Source: Syngnathus acus (Eukaryota > Chordata > Actinopteri > Syngnathiformes > Syngnathidae). Taken from it: a stretch of DNA of 64,000 bases. The position numbers and the translations under genes were made by a program. Shown here piece by piece: positions 1 through 12,779 of this stretch; within the stretch, counting starts at the first letter, position 1; each line of letters starts with the position of its first letter. The notes under the pieces were generated by a model. The model did no database searches, had not been told where the DNA came from, and saw nothing but the letters and a program-made list of their open reading frames with translations. The DNA is taken from positions 7,812,001 to 7,876,000 of the forward strand of contig NC_051099.1 of assembly GCF_901709675.1 (NCBI RefSeq), in the 5' to 3' direction.

Positions 1-3000
1 GTCAGAGAAGAAGCAAATCATGGTTTATATTTCTTGCATGGGGTTAGAATGAATAGTGCCTCACAAGGGACAAATAAAGATGTACATCAACTCTGAGGAG
101 CTATTTAGCACTTTTTAATTCATCCTTCCGCTGCAAATATATGCAAATATATTATGGGTGTACTTTCTTAAAATGAAGCTGATGCAGAAGTCTAAAAAAA
201 ATTGTTGATACCTTCTCCTGATGGCTATCAAGTGATCAAGCTCATTTAGCTAACACAACAACAGCTAGACACACTTGCACACAAATCCCCCAAGGCTGAA
301 TAATTGCAATTTACAGATAGCTGCCTCTCGAAATCCATGAATTTCTCCATGACAAATTTAGACTTGATAAAACACATCTTGCTGTGTTGGTTATTTTTTT
401 ATACCGTGACCAACTACTCCACAGCTATTGTGAACTGCCAAAAACAAAAAGGCATCGGAAAAAAAATTGTATGACAACCATAGCTACAAAAAATAAATAC
501 AAAAGTTGAGCCTCGAAAGGCCTCTGTTTTTATTTGTATTATTATTATTTTGTCAAATTAATATTGAACAAATACATAGTTGACCCCAAATGGCAGGAAA
601 CATTTGAAATTCAAATTACCACTATATATTTTGTAGCCCTCTTTAATGTTCAGTTGTCCACATAAAGCCATCCTTATAGCATGCTATCTGCTAGCCAGGA
701 TGGAATCTCTGTACTGCAATCACATGTCAAAAAAATGGTAATATATGTGTGCTTCTTGGGACTACTGCGAATGCCTTTTATTACTTTCCCCGCGACAAAA
801 AACTTTTCAAATATCCAACACCAGTTGGTTGGACTATTGTAAGTGGTTTGTAAATAATATTTTTATGCATGTGGGTAGTAAAACTAATCCAGTAGAGTTA
901 TCATGTTTTAAAAACACAATTGCAAGTTAGACCCGCAGCAGTCTGTTATGAAGCAACACACCACGCTGTCATTTTACTTCCTGTGTTTGCTAGTGTGTGC
1001 ATGTGTCTGTGTGTTTATTTCTGTGCACAAGTGATGTAAATAAACTGAAGCAGCTGAGTTTAATCCAAATGTGAACCCGAGCCCAGTCATCATAACATTC
1101 AACAAAAACACCACACACCCCACAAACTCAAAGCCACATATCAGCACATACACACAAAGCTCACGTCAAGACCTGTGAGGTCAATGCTTAGGTTTTAAAT
1201 CAAGTGAAACTAACCCTCGAATCACTCCAGCTGTTTGCAAGTAACTCACCATTCATTATACGTCATCTTGTTGCCAGACCTTCACCGTTGCGAGGAAAGT
1301 TGGTAACCCTCGGATTTCTTTCAACTCAAGATGGAGGCAGAAACTTCCCAAATACATTCCTTTGTTCACAGGTTTTATGTTCAGTCTGTCAAGTCCAGTT
1401 CTGCCTCTCCACGGCAGACTGCTGCGTGAGCTGCTAACATGACAGCATGGGTAAACAACCAGTTGGATAACAAGACACACACACACGTACACACAACACA
1501 CACACACACATACACAGGTGCATGCTGACTGCCAGCGAATACAAACAGAGATGTACGGAGAGCCAAGAGCAGCACAGTATGAAGCGGCTCCTTTGCCAGT
1601 CCTCTTGTGTGGAACTCCAACCTTACTCCACCTCCCTTCTCCTCCTCCCCTCCCTTTCTCCCAACTACTCCAAGACAGGACACAAATAAAAAGTACCCAG
1701 AAAGGTCCAGGATTTCTTTTTCTTATTCTGATGCTACTTGCAGCAAAATAAAAAGAAAAGGTTAGTTTAGTCATTGTATCAAAAATTTAAAGATTATCTG
1801 ATGAGAGTTTAGGCCGCAGCCGCCGTACAATAACAGTGACGCTATGCCAAAATCTGTTTTTATGTAAAGGGACAACACTCGGAGAAATATGTTTAATGTT
1901 GAAATATAATAATTATTGTTATCCTTACATATTCAAATGAGCATTTACTAAAGAATCACTGAAGGACATTTTTTGATTGGAAATCAAATTAGGATTCTTT
2001 ATTTGCATTGGTGAACACTAAAAAAATGTTAGCAGTTGAAGGTTAAGCATGATTCTGACTTCACAGCCCAGTATGGTGCCTTAAATTTGAAAAGCAAATT
2101 AAAAAGGCAAATAAGTTTCTAATACAAAAAAAAAGATAAAATGTCAATAGCTCACAGAAAATGAAAGAGTCTGCATTCAAGTGCTTTACGGTGCTGAATG
2201 ACCGCTTCTCTTTTTTGTGTGGTGTTCTTTTTTTTTTTAACCATAGTTGTCTAATAAAACATTTTTCTTGAGGTCTGCATCTGTCTTTTTTTAAGCTTCT
2301 GATCATGGTAACCAAGTAACAGTCAAATAGCCATGCCTTGCCTTCCAGAAGCTAGTTTTAGTTTAATTTTTGTTTGTTGTTTTGATGTCAATCGTGGAAA
2401 AGGTTTATTGTCTAAAATACCGGGGACATTTTTAAACTAAAATGGAGTAAATGACAATGTTTTTAAATACTTATAATGTGTGGACATTGCATTATTTTAC
2501 TCACGAATGGCAAATTCAAAAAGATTAACAATATTTGTTAACAATAAAGCTGGTCTTTTGGGGTTTAATGTAAACTGATTCAAATGCAAATAAAATGAAC
2601 AGCCTAGATTATTCACAAATTCAACATGGGCATTTTAGTTAATGAAGAATTTTGAAGGCATTGCTGTTATTGATGTCGACAAGCTCGAGAGCCATGCATG
2701 TGTGTGTGTTTGCCCCACACAGTTGGACTCAGATGTGCGCCTCTCGAGAGGGAATGAGTCAAACTCCATTCACAAAGACGACTGGCCCTGATGTGTCCAG
2801 TAAAGTACAACATTTCAAAAACAATTTGAGGGATAAATATGACTTATTTCTTCAAGAACACACAGGGCCAAAATGGTTAAATAAAGGTCACTATGACCCG
2901 CAAGTATCATTTCAGTTTGTTTGTTTTTCAGAAAAAAAACATCAAACCTGGAGAATTCACTCCTTTGACACTATCTCTATAGAAAGCAGACTTTAAGTTC

Positions 3001-4300
3001 CCCCAAATGTCCTGGCTGATGTCATTTGCTGCAAGAAGCCCAGTCCGACTTGCAAGATGGTCACTGCACAAACTGTCTCACCTGAGATGAAAGGTTTTCA
3101 AAGACCATTCTGAGCCCTGACAACAGGACTGTAAGAACCACACGCCAATTTAAGGATGGAGTTCGACAGATACCAAAGTGTAGAAATAATTAAAATTGAG
3201 TTGGGAAAATGTGTAGGCCTATCACATGAAGTTTCCTGGAAAGAACTTTAACATTAATAATACAATTTAAAAAAAAAAGAAAGAGTGTAAAGGCACATTA
3301 TTATGTCGGCACAGTGTGATGCAATTTTGAAAGTAGCACATGAAACTTGTTTTAGCTTCAAACTAAAAATCCTACCTTGTCCATTCCTGAATGCGAGAGA
3401 TGCTGCTGCTGTCCTCTGCTGGTCAAAGCCTGAACATCAAAGCAGGTAGTATAAGGAAACATGTCAGAAAAGCAACAAGAAAAACACTGAATATTCAGTA
3501 AAAAGGCATGGAAAAGCTATGAAAAGCAATATCTGCCTCATTTTTTACATTGATAAACATTTCGGCCTATTATATCACTTAATGTTAATGTTGAGCATGA
3601 CGTTGGTACTCTTCGACTTGATTTATATTTAAAGTAAAGTCTGACATTTAACATTTAATACATAACGTGGGAAGTATATAGAATGATAGTACTGTATTAC
3701 TGACTGACTTCTTGGCCCACGTCTCGGGAAAGCCTGTCCACTTGGGAACACCAGAATTGAGTGACATCTAGTGCCCAAACTACCCACTCAGCTTTATGCT
3801 TAATATTTTAATGACTTCATGATTTTATTCGACTGCTTTACAAGAGCAATAAATACATGAATGTATTATTTCATGTCTGTCTTACCTCAGCTGGTAAGCA
3901 CCTTGATGATGTCCAATTTGATGTCGCATGACCATGCAGTGTGCTTACCCAAACAAGTTTGCGTCCAAAACTAAACAAAAAATACTGTCAACTGACAACT
4001 GTCCAAAAATAAATTGTGTTGCAACTGTCGACGGTTGCAAAGTTAACATGGAATGCGTCTTGTTTGTCAACAACGCATGACGACTAAATCGTCTGTTTCA
4101 GCAATCCTTGGTTTCTAAATGCCAACAAGCTAGTAGCATCACCTGCAGACGCTGTCAAAACAAAGACAGTTTAACGTAAAAGTACGAAAATAAAAGTTGC
4201 AAAGTTGTACTCAAAGTTTACAATTGCAATGGTGTTCAATTGGCGTGGCAAAACTGCAGGCGCGGTGACTTGACTGCTAAAACTTAGTCACTTACAGAAA
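1..4300. other. Intergenic region, no recognised gene
   Basis: AT-rich sequence downstream of the UBASH3B 3' end. Open frames here are short, low in complexity or unlike any protein I know. One 172-aa minus frame at 1256-1774 is built around a CA/GT tract. It holds a short CA-rich tract near 1472-1515 and a possible non-coding exon at 3377-3429. Nothing else could be supported. Confidence 0.6.
3377..3429 (-). ncRNA. Possible non-coding exon with splice-like borders
   Basis: On the minus strand a 53-base block is bordered by a TTCAG acceptor-like and a GTAGGA donor-like sequence. A second donor-like GTAAGA lies near 3887. The block has no coding similarity I recognise. It could be a 5' untranslated or lncRNA exon of a gene lying left of the window, or chance. 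It also contains a CTCF-like core (ACCAGCAGAGGACAGCAG on minus). Confidence 0.15.
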
Positions 4301-4317
4301 TAGTTGCTCCACCCATC

Positions 4318-5015
4318 TTTATTCAGTTTTAAGCGCATGAATGGGATATTTGTATTTATAAAAGTCTTTCTAAATGTACAGCTAAATAAAATGTGACTAA
4401 AGTGGATGAATGAACAACATTTTTAAAAGCATTATAATACTATCACATTGCAGCAAGAGCTAAAGAGGAAAAAAACAAAAAAAAAACATGAATTACTTCA
4501 TTAGGTTCCAGTGGGTTCATACAATAATAATAATAATGATAATAATAACAATAATATAATAACAATAATAATAATAACAATAATTCGGCAGAACATAAGG
4601 ACTAATGATATTACTGGAATAAAATCAGGTACAAAAAACCCAAAACGTTTCCACCATGAAATCTGATAATTTCGTTCATGTCAACACTTCTTTTGTGCTT
4701 CTTCCTCAGTAAAGTTGTAGCCACAAGTCAAATAATAGTTTCTGAAATGTTTTTCTGTAGTCTCTCTCATATAATTCTTGTCACAGTGTATATACGGGTG
4801 GGAGAATACAAAGACATGAGTCCAGCTACTGTTTGCTGTTATCATCACATTCCTGAGCTGTGCATCTCAATACATTTGCCCCCCCAAAAAATGCACGTTT
4901 TTGACAAGATGCAGTTCATGGAAGCCAGACGTGGGGTTTTTTTTGGTAGCGGTGTGGTTAAAAAATAAATACTGATTCTGCATGTCACAATGTTGAAGGA
5001 AATGTGTGTCATTGT
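4318..5015 (-). other. ubash3b: 3' UTR of UBASH3B with poly(A) signal
   Basis: Runs from the TGA at 5016-5018 to an AATAAA on the minus strand (TTTATT at 4318-4323). It contains an ACAATAATA-type microsatellite (about 4521-4583). The exact cleavage site is inferred, not seen. Confidence 0.5.
4521..4583. repeat. AAT/ATAATA microsatellite
   Basis: Imperfect ATA/ATAATG/ATAACA trinucleotide tract lying in the likely 3' UTR of UBASH3B. Confidence 0.85.
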
Positions 5016-8000
5016 TCAGTCCGGCATGAGCATTTCCCTCCAGTTGAAGCTGTGATTGGGTCCATGTGTCAAAGGCAGGATGGGGGGGTCAACCAGTTGC
5101 CACACCCCCGTCTCGCCCATTTCTTCACAAGCACAAAATCCCAAGTAGGGAATCTGTCAAAATGCACAGAGCAGATGCACCTCTGTGTTATTGAGGGAAA
5201 ACAATGAGACATCTTATTCCATGTGATGTAATCGGCATCTGTCCGACCTTTCGCACAACTTGCACAAAGTCCTTGGAGTTTTGTGGGCTGAGTCCTTGTA
5301 TCTGGCGAGTGCAGGCCTCCAGGGAGGACGCATGGGCCACAATCAGAACCTTGTTTCCTGTATGAAAGAGGTAGAAGAAGAACCAAAGTCCACTGACACC
5401 ATTGTTCATTTGCTGGTGAATGACAATCAGCAATTCATCATACAACATTTGTAAAATGAATGCTGACAAAGCACAGTAGCCACATTTATAGTGGCGGTCA
5501 GAAAAATTATATTTAGGGTGAGAGCAAGAGTCCACTGTACCCAGATTTTTGCACTCTGATATGATTTCTCGAGTCACTTGGAAGCTCCGGCTGATGTAGG
5601 TGTCATAGGACTCAGACACCACTAGCTTGTTTACGGGTACATGAGGTCTAAGGACGAGGAACATACAGAATATGTGAAGGGAATATACATATGAATATAC
5701 ATTCAAGTCCCAGCATAGGCTCTGTACCTGTATGTTGTGTCCACACTCAAGTTGGCAGCAGCCAGCTCTGTTGGAGGAATCCAGGTGGGTAAACAGGTGC
5801 CTGAAACCCACTTGGTCCATTCAAAAAGTCCAGGCTCCACACGGATTTTTGTCTTCCCCTCCTGTTGGAGACCTGAAACATAAAAGCCCACAAAGACACT
5901 GTCAGAGAAGACTTCCCAGAGAATCGAGGTCATGTTCAAATTTAGTATGTTAGTATTGGAGGAGTCCTACCCTGCAGAATGTGCTGAGCGGTCTGGACGC
6001 AGCGAAGTGAAGGAGAGCAATACACAAAGTCTATTGTGGTGTGGCTTTCCAACAAGGCTTCACCTGAGATAGGGCAACAATATTCTGATTATATCTGCAA
6101 GAACTCCCAATGCCTGTATGTGACTTTTTTTCAAAACAGAACTAACCTACAAGACGGGCCTGGGATGAGCCAAACACAGTAATTGGACAATCTTTATCAT
6201 AGTCTCTGTGACCGTTGCTTCTGGTTGGCAGGCTGGATGGCATGTTGAGATTTGAGCGAACATATCTGCCTACACTCAAAAGACTCAAAGTTAGTGGCTA
6301 CCATATACAAATTTCCCTCTGCATACATACCTTTGGCATCAAAGCACTGAGTGACCCAGTGTTTCCCAAATACAACATCCATCCTCTCCCCGTGTCGGCA
6401 CACAAACAATCTCATCTTGGACAGAGAAGACTGACCAGCTCCCCGCGTCACCTGGAAAGAAAATGGAAGGTTGAATGATTACTTCAGTAATCAAGAGGGG
6501 TATTCCAAACCCTTTGTCTATCTAGTCAGGATGTAATATGTGTGATATTTCCACAAGACCGACAATCTCTTCTCTGGTCTCTTCTCAAGGTTTCTCATTT
6601 CCCCTAGTAGGAGTTTTTCCTTGCCCTCCTGGGAGTTTAAGATCAGGGAATGTTTGAGAACAATTATCAATTTTTGCACATGTTGTCCTGAATGTTGTTA
6701 GCTACCTAAATGTTGTACAGAGGCCGAGATGTACCGGAGTCAAATTCCTTGTTTGGCATGCTCAAACTTGGCAAATAAAGATTGATTTGATAAAGGAATA
6801 CCATACCTGCATGGGAGGACAGAGGCCACCGAGGCTTGGGGGATCCACCAGACTGTCAAGAAGACTGTCAGTGTGCTGTTCATCAAACAGTAAGCCACCT
6901 AGGGTGCTGCTAGCATTAGACGGGGAGGTGTAATTGAGAATGGAATGAGACCTGAGGATTGGACAAAAATATCTTTCAACATTACGTCGAGAGGAGTCAC
7001 AGACGAGCAGAGGTTATGCTATGCATTGGCACAGGCCGTAAGGTTCTTATCATGAAAGAGAAAGCAAACACTTGTGGGAGGTGCTCATTCTTACCCATGA
7101 ACAACCCAAGTGTCAGACTCATCAGCGCGGCTGACGTAATTTTCAGGCAGCAGGCCGGACAGCCCCGTGCCCAGGGACGTGCCGTAAACCCAGCCCTCAC
7201 TGGCACTGCTTTGCTCCATAGGTGACATGAAGATGAAGTCTCCAGGCACCAGTTCGAGCTCGTCATCATTTTGAGGCACATAGGGATACATGACCTGCAG
7301 TGTCTACATGAGAGAATCAGTCGTCAATAATTCAGATATAGTGGACTAAATGCAGACATTTGAAAGGCCACAGTGAACCATCGGACACATTCCTACCTCG
7401 TGATTGGCAAAGCGAATATCCCGGGAGAAGAGCACAGCCAACCAGTCGCAGCCTGACGACACATCTACGTTTTTGGCCAGCTTTTCTAAAACTGGAAGAT
7501 GGCTGCCTTGGAAGTGGTACGCCAAGGTGACATGCAGTTGCTTCTTATGGTGCTCAACATGCACATCTGGACAGAGAAAATGTGCTGACAGGTGACATCT
7601 ATGCAACTTTCTGTTTTTACTTACAGTGCGTTAAAAAATAAATCCATAAAAAAAATCTACCTGCTTTAGTTTCCGCTTCATTTGCAAAATCGGCTGCAAA
7701 ACTCTTCAGCACCTCCGCCACCTGCTCCTCCACAAAGAGCCCAATGAAGGTGGAGGACGTGTACAACTCCAGGGGAAGGGGCATGGGTATACGACCTTTC
7801 CACTTAGCAACAGAAGTCTGGAGGGCATCTGACAGAGCCTCCACTTTCCCATCGGCACACTGTATAGTAGAATTGACAACAACAAAAGCCGTCAAATCCG
7901 GGATGAAGAATTACAAGGGGATGAGTTAATCCAAAGTCTTGACGCTTCGGTAAGCCTTCACAATTTGACATGAGATTGAGACTGACCATGAAAAACTGGC

Positions 8001-11000
8001 AGAGGGTGATGTGGGGGAAGATGTTGTGTGCCTTATTTTTGCCACATGAGAGGCGAGATTGCTGCCAGAAGAGCGAGAGCTGCTGCAGCAGCGGACCACT
8101 GGGTCGCAGATACAACACATATTCCCGAGGCAGAGGGTCATCCAGGAAAGGGTCATCCACATGCGAAAAGAGCCTGCACACATACAAAAATGGCAACAAG
8201 AGTTAAAAATAGAAAAAGGCCCCACAAGACAATTTAAAATCAAGGACCGTACGACTATGAGAGCAGTGTCACTTCCGCCATTTGCTTACCATTGTTGAAC
8301 TTTAGTCACATTCCAGTGGTGAATTAGTAATGGGGAAACCGGCAATGTGTGTGTGCATCAGTGTGTTTGAGTCTCACCAGTCACAAGCTGCCTGGACGTT
8401 TTTCCCTCCTGTCGAAACCAAAGCTTTCAATCTGCAAAGACACAAAGATCAAGAGAAAACTCAGACACAAAATCAATAGAGCCTCTTCCGGCCAAAGTTT
8501 ATTAGAGGGAGATTGGAAAAAAATAAAAGAACACAAATCCCAAGAGAGAAGTCAAATGACAAGATGTAGCCTCAATAATTCATACCAGGAGGGCCGAAAA
8601 CAGTAGTGACGGTGAAAACATAGAAAACATTGATTTGGATGGAACAGAGAAAATTTTATGGCTGGGTTGCAATATTGAAAATGTTTTTCAAACACACTGC
8701 CAGCCAACATGTCGAGATAATCTTACTTATTCTTTCGAAAAAAACACAATTAAATTAAACATTTTTCATGGAATGTTTTCTTTTTAAAACTTGGTTTTTA
8801 ATGACTGAAAATCCCCAAAATGAAATTTGTTTCTTAACTGGTGCACGTGTCCAGTGTCGATTGTGTTTTGGCCCCCTTGTGAATCACATCTGCCATTTAA
8901 TCCTTTAAATCTTTTTTTCTGAGATGAATGCTTTAGTTGTATGTGCTCCACATAGTAAAAGCAGCCATGCACCAACTGTCCTTAATAGATACACACACCA
9001 AAGTCTTTTCCCTTGCCCTTAGCAAAAATGAGCATGTTATTTATAAACTGCATTTCCTGTTCACAGCTAGACAAAGATGAGTCGGGGGGGAAAAAATACC
9101 TCTGGATTATCTTTGGATTCCACCTAGAAGTGACCATGATTAGATCAAACAAGAGTGGAAAGTGTCATTCATTCCACCAACATATGGTAACATTTCAGTT
9201 ACACATTTAACATAAAAGACATGTTTAAGTTCTCTGCCTATCCTTTTGTCAGCTGTCTTAGCAGAATATGACAACTTAGACTGTGCATTTGTTTCCATTT
9301 TTGTTTTTAGTCACAATACAGAGGGTCATAAGAACTCGGGGCATCAAAACAGCTTGATACTTCCATCGCCTACGCATGAATGTGTTAAGCAACAACTTGA
9401 GGGCCGCTCCATGACTCAGCTCGAAAGGCGAAAAATCTCAAGACAAATGGTCATGATTGTCATATTTAGCTATTAGTTTAACTATCGACTTCAGGACATG
9501 CCTGTATGTAACAACCAAGGAAGATGACTTTTCTCGCTTCATTATTTCAAAGTCACATGTTATAACGGAGCACGTCTGAGACACCATAAAGGAAGTGAGT
9601 GGGCCATTGTGTGGGTGAGGTGTGTTGTTTTGTGTTCCCACTTTTTGTTTGACAAACGTGACTTGACATTAGCTGAAGCTTAACACGGATAAGAATCATT
9701 TTGGAGGAAAGCTGCAAAATGTATCACTTCAATTTAGAAATAGAATAATCATTAAACAAATGCAAATTCATGATGTTGATGATTGTCTTTTTTATGTCAT
9801 TGTTTAAACCACACGGGGATGGTTAAATGCAGAGGACAAATTTCACCACACCCAGATGTGTGTGTGACGATCATTGGGACTTTAACTTTTAACTTTAAAC
9901 AATCTGGATTTCCAATCTCTGTTCAGCACCTGTGTCATTTTGTCTTGTGTGAAAGTGTGAGACATTGCAACGTCTGCCTCAGCTGCCCTCAAACCACCGT
10001 CTCAACAGAGAAGGTCACAAGCCACTTCAGGAAATGGGCGACTTCCGCTTAGCCGCCTTGAATCCAAGCTCAGAGTTTGCCTGCAGTGGAATGTGCCTCA
10101 TGCATGCCGAACTTTTGTATCGGGAATAGTATCGTGGTACTATTTGTACATATTTGTGCTCGTAAGTGGCCTTAAAGAAAGTTTATGGTTTCGGGGCATC
10201 CCTCGTACATTAGAAACTAGTTTGTGTAGTTTTCCATCCACTTACCAATTTTTTCAGTGATCCAACCAAATACCAGCTACATTGTTGGTTTATTAATCTG
10301 ATTAAAAAACAACACCAAGACACTCAAGAAGCAAAACAGAGTGATGAAATATAAATGGGAACAGTTTTCTTCCGGACATTGGTCATGACCAGTGAACAGA
10401 GTTGCTTGCAGCTCCTATCAGATTGCACCGGTCAATTCTTGAATGACTCAGCAACGATATCGCTCAATTTAACAGAAGGGTTGATTCTCGTACACGCGGG
10501 TATTTGTGCATCTGTGTGTGTATTTGCGTTTCATACTCCCACCCTCCAATACAATAAAGGCCTTGTTCCCTGAAGCTAGGCCCTGATGACAGATTTTTCT
10601 GTTATTGCCTCGCAAACTGCCATTTGGGAAATAACCTGGTCACAAAAAGGGAAAATTTACCACTTTTCACTGTAAGATTTATTTACGCAAAATGGCAGTC
10701 AGTTCCAGCTTGTGCATGACAACACAAACTCTCTTTAAGTCACAAATAATAATTCATTTAACTTCAGCCGAGATTTTCTCTCTTCCAAACTGGCCATGGC
10801 AACTGGCTTCTTGAAGGTCACCACACTCTGAGTGGCCCCCTTGATTCGTTCATTAAAAAAAAAATTGTAAACTTTTTGTAATTCTTTACACATCACTGGT
10901 AATAGTATACTGTAAGTATTCCACAAAAAATGACAAAAATCTTGGGGAAAAACATGAAAAATCCAAAATGTGAAAACAGGGGGGGGAAGAAAGTACAGTA

Positions 11001-12760
11001 ATCTCTCATTTTTCACTAGGGTTACGTTCCGAAGAGAACCCGTGATAGGTGAAATCCGTGAAGTAGAAAACTTTATTTTTGTTTCCACCATTATTATACA
11101 TAGCTGTATATTGAAACCAAGGAACAAAACTTGCTTTCAGGCCCAAGCATTTGTTTAACAAAGTGAAGTAAACACTTTCTTACACATTACAGTTAAATAA
11201 TCATTTTAATCATCAATACGAAGTACATACTTTATCGTAGGACGAATTGTGACTCATGCCTATTTCACTGCACCTCTGACTGTGCCGCTGCGGCATGACG
11301 CCGCTCTGTAGTGTCTTTTTCTTCTGAAGCCATAACACAGTGCACTGCGAAAAAAAAAATCCGTGAAGCAGCGAGGCCGTGAAAGGTGAACCGTGATATA
11401 ACGAGGGATTACTGTATACAGGGGTCGACTTTTTTTAGTTTGTAATGTCAACAACCACCACTAGATGCCATAGTTACTTAGTTACTTGCAAGATGAGTAG
11501 GCCTAACATTTTTTGCAGATATGATATGCAGGAGGGGCGGCTCGGTGGCGCACTGGGTAGCACGTCCGCCTCACAGTTAGGAGGGTGCGGGTTCGATTCC
11601 ACCTCCGGCCCTCCCTGTGTGGAGTTTGCATGTTCTCCCCGGGCCCGCGTGGGTTTTCTCCGGGCACTCCGGTTTCCTCCCACATCCCAAAAACATGCTT
11701 GGTAGGCCGATTGAAGACTCCAAATTGTCCCTAGGTGTGAGTGCGAGTGCAATTGGTTGTTTGTCTCTGTGTGCCCTGCGATCGGCTGGCAACCGGTTCA
11801 GGGTGTCCCCCGCCTACTGCCCGTTGACGGCTGGGATAGGCTCCAGCACTCCCGCGACCCCCGTGGGGACTAAGCGGTTCAGAAAATGGATGGATGGATG
11901 GATATGCAGGAGGAATATATAAAAATATATATTATGTACTATATATATAAAATTTTCAGCGAGTTCACCAGTTTGAAAAAATACAAGAGCTAAAGTTGGT
12001 TTGGTGTTCAGCAGTTTTGTGCCGTACTTGGATAGTCATTTCTATGTAAAAGAGCCCTTATGCAATGGGGAAAATAGTCTATCCCAGGAGCGTTTGAGTC
12101 AAAGGTGGGGTACACTACACTGGACTGTCACTAATCACAGGGCACATACATACAAACAACCATTCTCACATTCACACACATGGACAATTTAAGTCTTCAA
12201 TTAGCTAAACGTGTGTTCTGGGGATGTTGGAGGAAGTCGAGAAAACATGCCTCTGACTTCTTCCGATTTCAAAAAAAGTCGAGCCTTTTCAATGACCTAG
12301 AAACAAACCACAGCTGCATTCAGAGGAAAACACTTTACTCATTTATGGGATTTTTAACATCATTACATAACCTCCATATTTCATTCAAACAGGGCTTGTT
12401 TCTTGGCAACCCAACCCTCTCAAAGATGAATGGAGTGGAAAAGAAATATTTGAGCAGGAACCACTGAATCCAAGAGAGACTGGCAAGTGCAACATCTCGG
12501 TCACACAATACAGCATCATCTTTCTGCAGGAGTGCAGCCAAAGTCCTAAACGCCCCATTAAAAACGTAGTACATATAGAACAGTTGTTCTGAGGATTAGT
12601 GTTTGTGTGTGGTGGTGCAGTGTACTCACGCCCTGGTCTTAGGGAAGCCCATGGACAGCAGCACGTCCAGAGTTGACCCATGTTTGACGGTGCCTGCACG
12701 AGTCTGGCGCTGTCTCCGCGGGGTCACTTTGGCGTAGAGTTCCTCTTTAGCTGCCATCAT
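5016..12760 (-). CDS. ubash3b: UBASH3B (TULA-2 / Sts-1) tyrosine phosphatase, 14 coding exons
   Basis: Coding exons on the minus strand: 12760-12630, 8431-8378, 8173-7987, 7859-7661, 7566-7397, 7303-7095, 6951-6807, 6451-6331, 6269-6147, 6063-5971, 5872-5728, 5647-5541, 5357-5248, 5153-5016. They sum to 1932 nt (643 aa; human about 649). Domain order: UBA (about 28-65, LDVLLSMGFPKTRA), 2H-phosphoesterase-like domain (about 70-245, with both H-x-T signatures, HITLCQF and HVTLAYHF), SH3 (about 250-310, YPYVPQNDDELELVPGDF), and a C-terminal histidine-phosphatase domain. The RHGERMD motif (His about 385) and the distal VAHASSLEA histidine are present, so catalysis should be intact. The family dephosphorylates Syk/ZAP-70 and damps antigen-receptor and platelet GPVI signalling. 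Intact catalytic residues and the sequence throughout favour UBASH3B over UBASH3A. Two adjacent ATGs open the frame; the second may be used. Intron 1 is 4.2 kb and repeat-rich. Confidence 0.95.
6530..6796 (+). repeat. LINE (L2-like) 3' end fragment
   Basis: Lies in UBASH3B intron 7. The typical fish L2-type 3' end is visible: TCAAATTCCTTG, then a short spacer, then TTGGCAAATAAAGATTGATTTGAT, ending in degenerate GATT units. An upstream CTCAAGGTTTCT…TTTTTCCTTGCC block is also familiar from fish dispersed repeats. Family assignment is from memory of such tails. Confidence 0.55.
9800..9896 (+). repeat. Fish dispersed repeat fragment
   Basis: The stretch reading GGTTAAATGCAGAGGACAAA, then a CACCACACCCAGATGTGTGTG block and a CTTTAACTTTTAAC tail, resembles a short dispersed element seen repeatedly in teleost introns. 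No terminal repeats are visible, so the class is not assigned. Confidence 0.45.
10996..11414. mobile_element. Tc1/mariner-like MITE with TA target duplication
   Basis: A 419-bp element in UBASH3B intron 1. It begins CAGTAATCTCTCA and ends AACGAGGGATTACTG, so the ends are imperfect inverted repeats (CAGTAATC[C/T]CTC). TA dinucleotides at 10994-10995 and 11415-11416 flank it, the target preference of Tc1/mariner elements. Subterminal copies of GTGAA…CCGTGAAG also occur at both ends. No transposase frame is present, so it is non-autonomous. Confidence 0.75.
11536..11900 (+). mobile_element. tRNA-derived SINE with 13-bp target-site duplication
   Basis: The 5' end carries RNA polymerase III promoter boxes: an A box (TGGCGCACTGG near 11546) and a B box (GGTTCGATTCC near 11590). 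A long tRNA-unrelated body follows (GTGTGGAGTTTGCATGTTCT and onward), then a GGAT-repeat tail. Perfect 13-bp direct repeats GATATGCAGGAGG flank it at 11523-11535 and 11901-11913, marking LINE-mediated insertion. It appears full length and fairly young. Other copies lie at 43542-43884 and, degenerate, elsewhere in the window. Confidence 0.85.
12085..12260 (-). repeat. Old degenerate SINE copy
   Basis: It carries the reverse-complement body of the same SINE family: GGTGGGGTACACTACACTGG, then CACAGGGCACATACATACAA, then GGACAATTTAAGTCTTCAAT. It is heavily diverged and lacks the tRNA head. Confidence 0.6.
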
Positions 12761-12779
12761 TTACTGCTCCAACGGTATG

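Noticed and set aside
1256-1774. 172-aa minus-strand open frame
   Set aside because: Its core is a translated GT/CA tract (CVCVCVCC…). No splice or family signal, no similarity recognised.
2652-2996. 114-aa plus-strand open frame
   Set aside because: AT-rich, no domain, no promoter or splice context; likely chance.
5188-5820. 210-aa minus frame across UBASH3B exons 11 to 13
   Set aside because: It reads through two introns in shifting frames; conserved pieces belong to the spliced exons already listed.
11560-11610. tRNA gene suggested by A and B boxes
   Set aside because: The boxes belong to a SINE head: no cloverleaf pairing was evident, and the body, tail and TSD define a retroposon.
11445-11922. 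Overlapping frames of 60-101 aa on both strands
   Set aside because: All lie in the GC-rich SINE; repeat translation, not genes.
12335-12574. 79-aa minus frame after UBASH3B exon 1, considered as exon 2
   Set aside because: The expected UBA continuation (ALKALVSTGGKNVQAACDW) is found at 8431-8378 with proper splice sites and phase. The 12.4-kb frame does not resemble it.
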